The notes under the pieces were generated by a model, which saw nothing but the letters and a program-made list of their open reading frames with translations, did not search any database and had not been told where the DNA came from. Shown one piece after another: positions 33,123-40,897 of a stretch of 64,000 nucleotides of DNA. The position numbers and the translations under genes are program-made. The stretch comes from Kineosporia aurantiaca JCM 3230 (GTDB taxonomy: Bacteria; Actinomycetota; Actinomycetes; Actinomycetales; Kineosporiaceae), in the NCBI GenBank assembly GCA_000719025.1, contig JODP01000006.1:124001-188000 (forward strand). The letters are read 5' to 3'. How positions within the stretch are numbered: the stretch's first letter is position 1; each line of letters begins with the position of its first letter.

Positions 33123-33593
33123 GGCACTCGGCCCCCAATCATGGGAGCCAATCCTTCGGTGAAGAAACATATTTCGCCGTTCCGATCGCAGATTGGCCCG
33201 CACGGCTCTCGAGAGGGCCGCGGCAGCGTTCTCACCGCATAAGTCCCCGGTGAAGGCCGTGCGCCACTGGACGACAAGGTCCTCAGGCGCACGCGGCCTT
33301 TCCCCGAACCGCAGCCGGGACCGGCCCGGTCCATCCCGGCGTCGTTCAGCACCGCGGGCTCAGCCCGCCAGCAGGCCCGACGCATCATCTGCCGCCAGGC
33401 CCGAGCCGGCCCGCACCGGGCAATCCCCCCGGCCCGGACGCCACACCTGACCGCGCTGCGCTCGCAGCGCTGACGTCACCACCCCCGCCCGCCATGGGCA
33501 CCCCGGTCCCCGGACCGGTGCTCAGCCATGTCTGTGCGCCGGTCCGGGCACCGCCTTTTCCATTCATCCGCACCCGATTCCAGGAGAAGACCC
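33123..33593. other. spacer between paralogues 4 and 5
   Basis: 471 bp with no gene. It contains an 8-bp stem hairpin at 33453-33470 (GCGCTGCG pairing with CGCAGCGC) and a smaller one at 33354-33368. Confidence 0.45.
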
Positions 33594-34559
33594 ATGACCC
33601 CCATCCCGCGGCCCCGCCGTTCCCCGGGCGAACAGCCCACCTCCTCGCCCACCCCGGCGGCCCAGCCCTCGTCCCTCGAGCGTGACCTGATGGCGGCCAG
33701 CGAACTGCTGATCACCCATTACCAGGCCGGTAGCCGACCCGATCGTGCATTCGTCGTCAGAATCACCGAGCAGCACTTCGAGATCGCCCCCGTCGACGTC
33801 CAGGACGAGCACACCCCGAACTGGCCCGGTATCGAGGCATTCCTCGTCGAGGTGGCCGCCGCACGCGGCGAGAGCATCCAGGATCTCTACATCTTCGGCT
33901 ACTCCCTGCTGACCTGCCGCTGGGCTGATCAGTGCCAGGAGGACGCGCAGAAGGTCCGGGTGATGCCCGTCGAGGTCCGTTCGCTCGACGGCCTCTCTCC
34001 GGACCGTCCGGCGGCCTTCGGCCGCGCCGGCTCGACGGACAGGCCGGCCGCACCCGAGGGCAGCACGAACGGGCCAGGCTCTGCTGCCGACGGTCCACCC
34101 ATCACCGAGCCCCCGGCCCCGTCCGTGAGCGGTGGACAGCCGGACCGGGACGCACTGCGCCGCCAGGAACTCCTGGAAAGCCTGGAACGCGAACGCCGGC
34201 GGCTCGCAACCGACCCCCAGGCGCAGGTGGCTCCCGCGCTCGCGGTCACCCTGCGGGAGATCCTCACCGACCCCCTCATCCAGCTGCGCTGCCTGACCTG
34301 GTCCGGCAAGGGCGCCATCCTCCTGTGGAGGGCCCTGATCGGTCCCGAACCCACCGCCGAATCGGCCGTCCCGGCCGCGCTGCTCGCCTTCGCCCTGCGG
34401 CGCGACCACCGCCACGGGGCCTGCACGGTCGCGCTCGCGATCGCTCTGCTGAACGGTCCCGAGGTTCGGCTCGTTCAACGGGTCAGCGATCTCATCGCTG
34501 ACGACGTCGATCCCGAAACCGTGGTGAGGGATCTGAAGAAGGTTCTTGACGAGGAGTAG
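33594..34559 (+). CDS. DUF4192-like paralogue 5
   Basis: A 321-residue protein. ATG 33594 follows AGGAGAAG. It carries the family blocks in diverged form: R-P-D-R-A-F-V-V-R-I, L-Y-I-F-G-Y-S-L-L-T-C-R-W-A, then a low-complexity linker and the C-terminal helical domain (L-R-E-I-L-T-D-P-L-I-Q-L-R-C-L-T-W, I-L-L-W-R-A-L-I-G-P-E-P, A-A-L-L-A-F-A-L-R-R). It ends in acidic helices (V-V-R-D-L-K-K-V-L-D-E-E). It closes the array; a hairpin lies 18 bp after the stop and an IS3 element follows. Confidence 0.65.
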   Translation: MTPIPRPRRSPGEQPTSSPTPAAQPSSLERDLMAASELLITHYQAGSRPDRAFVVRITEQHFEIAPVDVQDEHTPNWPGIEAFLVEVAAARGESIQDLYIFGYSLLTCRWADQCQEDAQKVRVMPVEVRSLDGLSPDRPAAFGRAGSTDRPAAPEGSTNGPGSAADGPPITEPPAPSVSGGQPDRDALRRQELLESLERERRRLATDPQAQVAPALAVTLREILTDPLIQLRCLTWSGKGAILLWRALIGPEPTAESAVPAALLAFALRRDHRHGACTVALAIALLNGPEVRLVQRVSDLIADDVDPETVVRDLKKVLDEE

Positions 34560-34576
34560 CTCGCAAGGTGTCTGTG

Positions 34577-34605
34577 GTGGTGTACCCAGTAACTGGATAC
34601 ACCAC
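34577..34605 (+). terminator. hairpin after paralogue 5
   Basis: GTGGTGTA (34577-34584) pairs with TACACCAC (34598-34605), and the interior CCAG/CTGG extends the stem with one mismatch. Confidence 0.6.
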
Positions 34606-34695
34606 TACAGGCGGCAACTTTGATATTGGTTCCGACCAATAGCGCCGGTATTTTTGCGTTTTCGGTGAGCGTCAAGGAGTTGAGGCCAGCGGCTG

Positions 34696-35694
34696 TTAGG
34701 CCGCTGGGGTTTCGGCCGGTTGTTCGGGTGGGTTGATCCAGACCTGCTCGGGCAGCTGAAGGGCCTTGGGCAGGGTCTGGGCGGTGGTGAAGCGTTCAGG
34801 GTGCTCGGTGCGGGCTCGTTCCAGGACGTGCCGGCGGCGCTGGTTCACGGCTTGGTGACGGCCGTGGTGAACGTCGGCCGGGGTGTGCAGGCCGATGCCG
34901 CGATGGTGGTGGCAGTGGTTGTACCAGTTCACGAAATCGGTCATGAACCGTTGCGCGGCAGTCAGATCGGGGAAGTACTCCGGGAACAGGGGTGAGTATT
35001 TCGCGGTCTTGAACCAGGCCTCGCTGAAGGGGTTGTCGTTGCTGACCTTCGGCCGCGAATGAGACCGGGTGACCTGCAGGTCCTCCAGGAGCGTGGCGAC
35101 GTCCTTGGAGGTCATCGAGGTGCCGCGGTCGGCATGAACGACGTGCGGGATTCCGTGAACTCCGAAGACCTCGCGCATCATTTCCGCGGCCAGGACGCCG
35201 GTCTCGCGGTGGTGGACGTGAACGCCGACGATGTAGCGGGAGTAGATGTCGATCATCACGTAGGCGTCGTAGTAGACGCCCTTGGCTGGTCCCTTCAGTT
35301 TCGTGATGTCCCACGAGTAGACCTGACCCGGCCCGGTCGCGGTCAGCTCAGGCCGTGCGCGGGGAGCATGCCGGGCCTGACGGCGGCGTTCACGGACCTG
35401 GTCCTCGCAGCGCAGCACTCGGTAGAACGTGGAGACCGAACCCAGGTAGCGGCCCTGTTCCAGCAAGACCGCGAACGCGGCGGCCGGGGCCAGATCGACC
35501 AGATCGTCGCTGGTCAGGGCCTCACGGATGGCCTGACGCTCTGGCTCGGTCAGGGCGTTGACCGGTGCCGGCCGTGCTGGTGCGGGCGTGGGCCGGGCCC
35601 GATCGCGGGCCTCGGCGGCCCGCGGCAGGCCGGTCAGCGCGGCCGCGGCGCGGGTGCTGCTGCCGGAGGCGGTCAACTGCCGGTAGGCGTCCAT
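34696..35694 (-). CDS. IS3-family transposase OrfB
   Basis: A 332-residue DDE integrase-type transposase. An HTH-like N-terminal part is followed by the catalytic core with D in Y-S-W-D-I-T-K-L-K-G, D in V-H-A-D-R-G-T-S-M-T and E in N-P-F-S-E-A-W-F-K-T, so all three residues are present. The start ATG (35692-35694) shares a base with the orfA stop (TGATG). In many IS3 elements OrfAB is produced by a -1 frameshift; here OrfB has its own start, so either route is possible. Its stop lies just inside the left inverted repeat. Confidence 0.9.
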   Translation of the reverse strand: MDAYRQLTASGSSTRAAAALTGLPRAAEARDRARPTPAPARPAPVNALTEPERQAIREALTSDDLVDLAPAAAFAVLLEQGRYLGSVSTFYRVLRCEDQVRERRRQARHAPRARPELTATGPGQVYSWDITKLKGPAKGVYYDAYVMIDIYSRYIVGVHVHHRETGVLAAEMMREVFGVHGIPHVVHADRGTSMTSKDVATLLEDLQVTRSHSRPKVSNDNPFSEAWFKTAKYSPLFPEYFPDLTAAQRFMTDFVNWYNHCHHHRGIGLHTPADVHHGRHQAVNQRRRHVLERARTEHPERFTTAQTLPKALQLPEQVWINPPEQPAETPAA

Positions 35695-36161
35695 CAGGAC
35701 CCGCCGCGCCTGTTCGGGCGCCGAAACGCCTCCGGAACCCGCTGCTGATCGGCCTGTTCGGCCTCGCTCTCGGAGATGGCCTCCAAGAGCTTGTGCGCTT
35801 TTCCCATGATCTCCAGCGCTGCCTCGGTCGTGGCCAGCTTCCGGTCCTTCACCGCCAGTTCCCGCTTCAACCGCGTAATCTCGGCCTGCTCGGGCGTGGG
35901 TCGCCCCACCGATTCACCGGCATCCTTGCCCTGCAGCAGGCCACCGTCACGGGCCTTGCGCCACTCGGTGATCAACGATGAATACAGGCCCTCGCGCCGC
36001 AGGAACGCGCCGCCCTCGCCGACCACTGCGGCCTGTTCGTAGCCGGCCAGCAACTCCAGCTTGTGCGCCGGGGTGAACGACCGACGCGTCCTGGGGCCAC
36101 CCTCGCGGGGCTTCCTGCTGCTCATGGAACCATCCTGGGCCACCGGCTCAGCCACGGTCAT
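35694..36161 (-). CDS. IS3-family transposase OrfA
   Basis: A 155-residue helix-turn-helix/leucine-zipper protein that binds the ends of the element. The HTH lies in R-S-F-T-P-A-H-K-L-E-L-L-A-G-Y and L-I-T-E-W-R-K-A-R; the coiled-coil part in E-I-T-R-L-K-R-E-L-A-V-K-D-R-K-L. I placed the start at ATG 36161; ATG 36125 (M-S-S-R-K-P) is an alternative. The frame is open upstream through the right inverted repeat without family features. Confidence 0.85.
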   Translation of the reverse strand: MTVAEPVAQDGSMSSRKPREGGPRTRRSFTPAHKLELLAGYEQAAVVGEGGAFLRREGLYSSLITEWRKARDGGLLQGKDAGESVGRPTPEQAEITRLKRELAVKDRKLATTEAALEIMGKAHKLLEAISESEAEQADQQRVPEAFRRPNRRGGS

Positions 36162-36290
36162 ACTCACAGATCGTCGTTCCAGTTCTCGCCCTGTCAAAGG
36201 GAGGGGGTTGCTCTGAGCCGCTGGCCTCAACTCATCCTGACCGACAGGGTTTTGCAGGCCTTCGATTCGCACGGAGAAGCGCTGTAGGCA

Positions 36291-36680
36291 ATGCCGACGT
36301 TCGATGACGCTTTCGAGTCGACGGCCGGGCCGAGGTCCGGTGGAGGTTCCCGTGACAGATTGACCGCAGCTCAGCACTCACCCGTGGTGGAATTCACCGC
36401 GCCGCATCACGACCTGACCCCGTTCCTGAGCATGGCCAGTCAGCTGGGTGCTCGAACCCTCTACATCGAGACCAGCGTCTTCGATCCGGACCCCGACGAG
36501 GTATCCGATCCCCCGCAGTTCCTGCTGCAGCATGTCGGGAAGATGTGTCGACTAGAAGTGATGTTCGTGGTCGAGGGCAGGGTTCACGTCTAGAGACACT
36601 TGCGCGGCTGGGACGAGGACTGGGAGGACCTCACGGCCTGCGTCGGCCCGTGCCGTCCGGGCTGTTGGTGCTGCCGATGA
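36291..36680 (+). pseudogene. decayed gene fragment
   Basis: A 100-codon frame ends at TAG 36591-36593, but the same frame continues sensibly beyond it (R-H-L-R-G-W-D-E-D-W-E-D-L) to TGA 36678, which suggests a nonsense change in an older gene. The middle part (V-V-E-F-T-A-P-H-H-D-L-T-P-F-L; L-Y-I-E-T-S-V-F-D-P-D-P-D-E) reads like a genuine soluble acidic protein. It begins close to the IS3 end, so its 5' part may have been lost on insertion. The family is unknown. Confidence 0.4.
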
Positions 36681-36833
36681 TGCCGGGAGGTGTCATCCGC
36701 CAAGCTTGCCGACCGTCCGGGCGCGTAGTTACCGAAAGTGCGCGAATAACTACCCATTGGAACGTATGGGAGCCGTAGCGCGGCGGCCGCCTCCGTTCTG
36801 GCCGCCGCGAAGCGCGGCATTCGGAATCGGGGG

Positions 36834-36995
36834 TTAGCGGCGAAGGACGACTCCGACTAGCCCTGTGATCAGCAGCGCTCCACCGACAATTAATGCCGGG
36901 ATGGATTGTTGAGGGTTCAGTTGCTCGAGGCCAAGAACTATCAAACCCAGCATCACGAGGAACCCTGGAGAAATGGTTCGCTGCTTAAGGGCCAC
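36834..36995 (-). CDS. 53-residue two-helix membrane protein
   Basis: A very short gene. GTG 36995 is preceded by a perfect GGAGG (TACGGAGGATAA), and the product consists almost entirely of two hydrophobic helices: residues 10-25 (G-F-L-V-M-L-G-L-I-V-L-G-L-E) and 31-50 (I-P-A-L-I-V-G-G-A-L-L-I-T-G-L-V-G-V-V-L), ending R-R. The polar linker is N-P-Q-Q-S. The function is unknown; small hairpin membrane proteins of this kind include holin-like, toxin and regulatory peptides, and nothing here discriminates between them. Confidence 0.6.
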   Translation of the reverse strand: MALKQRTISPGFLVMLGLIVLGLEQLNPQQSIPALIVGGALLITGLVGVVLRR

Positions 36996-37213
36996 TTATC
37001 CTCCGTATTATTGCGCCCCTGAAACAGGAGCAGTCATAGCGTGAAGGATAGGGTGTGTCGTCCCTGCTCCTCTCATCGATGGCGGGTGGTCGCAGGAGGG
37101 AGGGATCCGGGATTGTTCCTGGCGAAACGCAAGCTGATTGAAAGAAAAGAATATGGTAGATTTCATAGTAGTCATAGGAACCCGGCGTCGTTCGGGTTGC
37201 GGGGTCTCAATCA

Positions 37214-37246
37214 CTAAAACCGGAGGGGGCCCGCCTCCGGTTTTAG
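37214..37246. terminator. bidirectional terminator
   Basis: CTAAAACCGGAGG (37214-37226) and its exact complement 37234-37246 with a 7-nt loop. A-run and T-run flanks let it act in both directions. On the minus strand it ends the secreted-protein gene at 37259. Confidence 0.9.
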
Positions 37247-37258
37247 ATCATGACGGCT

Positions 37259-37615
37259 TTAGCAGAGCGCAAACCCGTCGTAGTTCGGGTCGACGGTAAA
37301 CGTCGCGTGACGCGTGAGGTTGATGGTCCGCTTCGAACCGGAGGCGACTGAAACGCATCCGGAGTCCGTTCCCTGCCTGACCTTCATCTTGACGCTCGTC
37401 TGTCCGCCGCATTTGTTGACGTACGTACCGGTGATCTGCCAAGTCTTGTCGCCGGTCACCGGGTCGCTATCTAGCAGCGTGCGGAACCCACTTGAAGAAT
37501 TTTCGCACGGGCTCTGGGGTACGGCAGTGTCTGCGGATGCGGAGACCGCCAAAGGGCTACCAATCAGCATGGCGATGGAAGTAGCCCCGACTGCCATGCG
37601 AACAAGCTTCTTCAT
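37259..37615 (-). CDS. small secreted protein, Cys-containing
   Basis: A 118-residue exported protein. The start ATG 37615 is preceded by AGGAGG; the open frame extends eight codons further but without a better site. Signal peptide 1-28 (K-K-L-V-R-M, hydrophobic A-V-G-A-T-S-I-A-M-L-I-G, cleavage A-S-A). The mature part has four cysteines (S-P-C-E, K-C-G-G, S-G-C-V, final L-C) and is rich in Thr/Ser, suggesting a small disulfide-stabilised extracellular domain. I do not recognise the family. GC is lower than in the transfer genes. Confidence 0.75.
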   Translation of the reverse strand: MKKLVRMAVGATSIAMLIGSPLAVSASADTAVPQSPCENSSSGFRTLLDSDPVTGDKTWQITGTYVNKCGGQTSVKMKVRQGTDSGCVSVASGSKRTINLTRHATFTVDPNYDGFALC

Positions 37616-38028
37616 ATTCGTTCCTCCTGTGAAAAGCATGTGACGTCGGAGAAGTTATGTGAAGAAGGTGCAGATATTAAGACCCGTTTTGTCTGTTTTG
37701 CGACTTTTTACCGGTAACAACCGTTGCTTATGAAATAGATCTCTTTGGCATGAAGTTCTGGTGTGCCAGTGGATGCAGTGATGGGCCCGATTTTTGGTTC
37801 GTAGGTCGTGCGGCTGGCCTTCATGCGGGTTGCCTGTGGTCGGGTTGTTTAGAGCGCCCCCACTGTGGTAATTGAGCGAATGCATGAGCTGGTTGCCATG
37901 TAGACTCATTGTCATCAGGTGGTCTTCGTGATATCCCGCGAAGGGCTAACGGGGGCTGAAGATTCACGCCCGGTTACGGTCAACTGGCTTCGGCGGTGGA
38001 TCGCTGACTGCGGACATGCCAACCTCCC
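37616..38028. other. A/T-richer intergenic region
   Basis: About 410 bp of comparatively low GC between the secreted-protein gene and the IS21 element. No supported gene or hairpin; it probably holds the promoter of the minus-strand gene at 37615. Confidence 0.45.
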
Positions 38029-38191
38029 TGTAGGCGGACAGCGGGGGTCCTTCTCTGCGGACAGCTGATCTCCCTGTCTGTGGCTTCTTTGGGTGACCGG
38101 CTGGCGGTGTGTCGGTCGGTAAATGGTGATCCCTCCGGCGGTTGGCTCGCGGTCTCTGACCACGCACGAGCTGGACCCGTCCGGAGGGATC

Positions 38192-39904
38192 GTGAAGAAG
38201 TCTGCCAGGGAGATCATGGAAATCTTCGAAGCGTTCGACAAGACCGGCAGCGCGCACTCGGCGGCGAAGCTGGCCGGCGTTGATCCGAAGACCGTTCGGC
38301 GTCTGGTCGCCGCCCGCGACGCAGGAGTCCCGCTTGAGGAGCCGGGCCGGCGGGAGCGGATCATCGATCCGTTCCAGCCCAAGATCGAGGAGATGGTTGA
38401 TCAGTCGCAAGGCCTGATCCGGGCCGATAAGGTTCACGAACGGCTTGCCGTGCTGGGGTTCAGCGGCGATGAGCGAACGACGCGCCGGGCGGTGGCGGAG
38501 GCGAAGGCGCGCTGGAAGTCCGGGCACCGCAGAACATATCGGCCGTGGATCGCGGAGCCGGGTCTGTGGTTGCAGTTCGACTGGGGCTGGGGGCCGAAGG
38601 TTCCTGGCCCGGATGGTGCCCTGCGTCAGACGTTGTTGTTCTGTGCGTGGCTGGCGTGGTCGCGGTTCCGGGTGGTCGTGCCGACCTGGGACCGGACGTT
38701 ACCGACGTTGATCTCGTGCCTGGACACCACGCTGCGCACGATCGGTGGCGCGCCGGCCTACGCGCTGACGGACAACGAGAAGACCGTGACCGTCGAGCAT
38801 GTCGCCGGGGTCGCGGTCCGGCATCCAGAGATTGTGAAGGCCTGCCAGCATTACGGTCTGACGGTCCACACGTGTGTTCCGTTCGATCCGGAGTCCAAGG
38901 GCGGCGCGGAATCCACGGTCCGGATCGCGAAAGCGGACCTGGTCCCGACCGCGGCGAACCTGCGCCCGGCCTATACCTCGTTCGCGGAGCTGGCGCAGGC
39001 GTGCTGGGACTTCTGCGAACACGTGAACGGCCGCGTTCACCGGGAATCGGCGCAGGTCCCGGCCGAGGCACTGGTCCTGGAACGCACGCGTCTGCATCGT
39101 CTTCCTGAACGTCCGCACACGCTGGCGCTGGGCCAGACCAGAACCGTGAACACGGATCAGACGGTCAGTTTCGGATCGGTTCGCTATTCAACACCGCCAG
39201 GTTTGGTCGCGGAGGAGGTCTGGGTCCGGGCTGACGGCGACGAGCTGGTCATCGTGGCGGACCTGAACGCGTTGTTCACCCGCCCGGCCTGGGCCGCGCA
39301 GCAGGGAGCGTTCGGCCTGGCCGAGGTCGCCCGGCATCGGCTCTCCACACCGGGCCGGCCACGGATCGACCTGAATCACTATCCGGATCATCCGCAGTCC
39401 TACGGCGGCGGCCCCCGCGTTCCGCAGCCGCGGCCGAACACCCCCGCCGAGAAAGCTTTCCTGGCACTGGGATCGGGTGCTCATGCCTGGCTGATCGAGG
39501 CCGGAGCCGCCGGCGCGCAGAGGGTTCGCTCGAAGATGGCTGAGGCTGTTGAGCTGGCGGTCCTGGTCGGAACGGACACCGTTGACGCTGCGCTGGGAGT
39601 TGCCGCCGCAGCCGGCCGTTTCGCCGAGAGTGACCTGCTGGCGATCATCGAGCACCGCGCAGCCGGCGCCAACACCGCCGCCCTGGTCCACGCGGACGAG
39701 GCCCACTCGATCCAACCGGGAACGGCGACATGGGCCGGATTCACCACCGTCACCAAAACCAGTCCTCAAGCAAGGCCTGATGACTGCGAGAACAGCACGG
39801 AGGCAGTTGGAAACACGACCGGCATGGATGCTGCGGCCACATCAGCGATCCCTTCGACCGCTTCAGGGTCGTCGGGGCACCGTAGTGAGGAGAGCAGTTC
39901 ATGA
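38192..39904 (+). CDS. istA: IS21-family transposase IstA
   Basis: A 570-residue DDE transposase. GTG 38192 follows GGAGGG; the frame is open further upstream, but that stretch lies in the IS end. The N-terminal HTH (S-A-R-E-I-M-E-I-F-E-A-F; A-G-V-D-P-K-T-V-R-R) is followed by the catalytic core with D in W-L-Q-F-D-W-G-W-G, D in Y-A-L-T-D-N-E-K-T and E in S-K-G-G-A-E-S-T-V-R-I-A-K. The C-terminal part contains the beta-barrel with D-Q-T-V-S-F-G-S-V-R-Y. It overlaps istB (ATGA). The element looks intact and could move. Confidence 0.92.
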   Translation: MKKSAREIMEIFEAFDKTGSAHSAAKLAGVDPKTVRRLVAARDAGVPLEEPGRRERIIDPFQPKIEEMVDQSQGLIRADKVHERLAVLGFSGDERTTRRAVAEAKARWKSGHRRTYRPWIAEPGLWLQFDWGWGPKVPGPDGALRQTLLFCAWLAWSRFRVVVPTWDRTLPTLISCLDTTLRTIGGAPAYALTDNEKTVTVEHVAGVAVRHPEIVKACQHYGLTVHTCVPFDPESKGGAESTVRIAKADLVPTAANLRPAYTSFAELAQACWDFCEHVNGRVHRESAQVPAEALVLERTRLHRLPERPHTLALGQTRTVNTDQTVSFGSVRYSTPPGLVAEEVWVRADGDELVIVADLNALFTRPAWAAQQGAFGLAEVARHRLSTPGRPRIDLNHYPDHPQSYGGGPRVPQPRPNTPAEKAFLALGSGAHAWLIEAGAAGAQRVRSKMAEAVELAVLVGTDTVDAALGVAAAAGRFAESDLLAIIEHRAAGANTAALVHADEAHSIQPGTATWAGFTTVTKTSPQARPDDCENSTEAVGNTTGMDAAATSAIPSTASGSSGHRSEESSS

Positions 39905-40815
39905 GTCCCGCGACCACCGGCTCGAGGAGAACCGCACGGATCTCCGGCCCCGCTGCCAGGACCACCAGAATGGCCGGGACGCGCTCCAGCAGCGATGATC
40001 TGGCCATCAAGGTCAGGCCCAGCGCACCGCAACTGGCCTTAGGAACCGCCCCGGCAGCGCCGGGGCTTCCCGAGGATCTGAACGCGTTGCTGACCCGGAT
40101 GCGCCTGCCTCACCTGCGCAAGGCCGCACCGGACATCCTGGCCACGGCCCGCGCCCAGCGCTGGGACCCGGCCGAAGTCATCAAGGCTCTGCTGACCGAG
40201 GAGGTCACCGGCCGCGAGGCCGCAACCATGCGGATGCGCCGCCGGACCGCGAACCTGCCGGCCGGCAAGACCTTCGAGTCCTGGCGGGCGGGTGATTCCT
40301 CGATCCCGGCCGGCACGCAGTCCGGGCTGGCCAGCCTCGAATGGATCGAGCGCGCCGAGAACCTCGCCATCGCCGGGCCTTCCGGGACCGGCAAGTCCCA
40401 CTTCGTCGAGGCCATCGCCGACAAGGTCATCGACGCCGGGATGAAGGTCGCCTGGTTCACCCTCGAATCCTTGACCGCGACGATCGGCAAGGCCGCCGTG
40501 GACGGCAGCATCGCCAAAGCCGTCGCCCGGATCACCCGCGCCGACCTGATCGTCGTGGACGACATCGGCATGCTCCCCGCCGGGCAAGCCGCCGGTGAAG
40601 CGTTCTACCGGGTCGTAGACGCTGCCTACGAACGCCGCAGCATCGCCGTGACCTCCAACATCCACCCCTCAGGATTCGACACCCTCATGCCCAAAACCCT
40701 CGCCACAGCAACCGTTGACCGGCTCCTGCACCACGCCCACGTCGTCCTGACCGAAGGCACCAGCCTCCGCCTTTCCGAGGCCACCGAAGGCCGCGGGGTG
40801 ATGCCCCTGACCTAA
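39901..40815 (+). CDS. istB: IS21-family helper ATPase IstB
   Basis: A 304-residue AAA+ ATPase that assembles on DNA and selects the target for IstA. Walker A is G-P-S-G-T-G-K-S-H (about residues 159-167) and Walker B D-L-I-V-V-D-D-I-G-M-L; A-A-Y-E-R-R-S-I-A-V-T-S-N is the conserved sensor region. The first about 45 residues are a low-complexity extension; a shorter start is possible. ATG 39901 overlaps the istA stop. Confidence 0.92.
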   Translation: MSPATTGSRRTARISGPAARTTRMAGTRSSSDDLAIKVRPSAPQLALGTAPAAPGLPEDLNALLTRMRLPHLRKAAPDILATARAQRWDPAEVIKALLTEEVTGREAATMRMRRRTANLPAGKTFESWRAGDSSIPAGTQSGLASLEWIERAENLAIAGPSGTGKSHFVEAIADKVIDAGMKVAWFTLESLTATIGKAAVDGSIAKAVARITRADLIVVDDIGMLPAGQAAGEAFYRVVDAAYERRSIAVTSNIHPSGFDTLMPKTLATATVDRLLHHAHVVLTEGTSLRLSEATEGRGVMPLT

Positions 40816-40897
40816 CCGACCCGGCCATGGACAGGGAGATCAACTGACCGCGGACAGGGAGACAAGTTGTCCACCCGCGAGGACGACCCCTGTCCGC

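Larger units (their letters stand above)
34677..36233 (-). mobile_element. IS3-family insertion sequence, complete
   Basis: Bounded by perfect 18-bp inverted repeats: GAGTTGAGGCCAGCGGCT at 34677-34694 and its complement at 36216-36233 (total about 1.56 kb). It contains orfA and orfB with overlapping ends. I saw no clear target-site duplication next to the repeats, so it may be an old insertion or the product of recombination. Confidence 0.85.
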
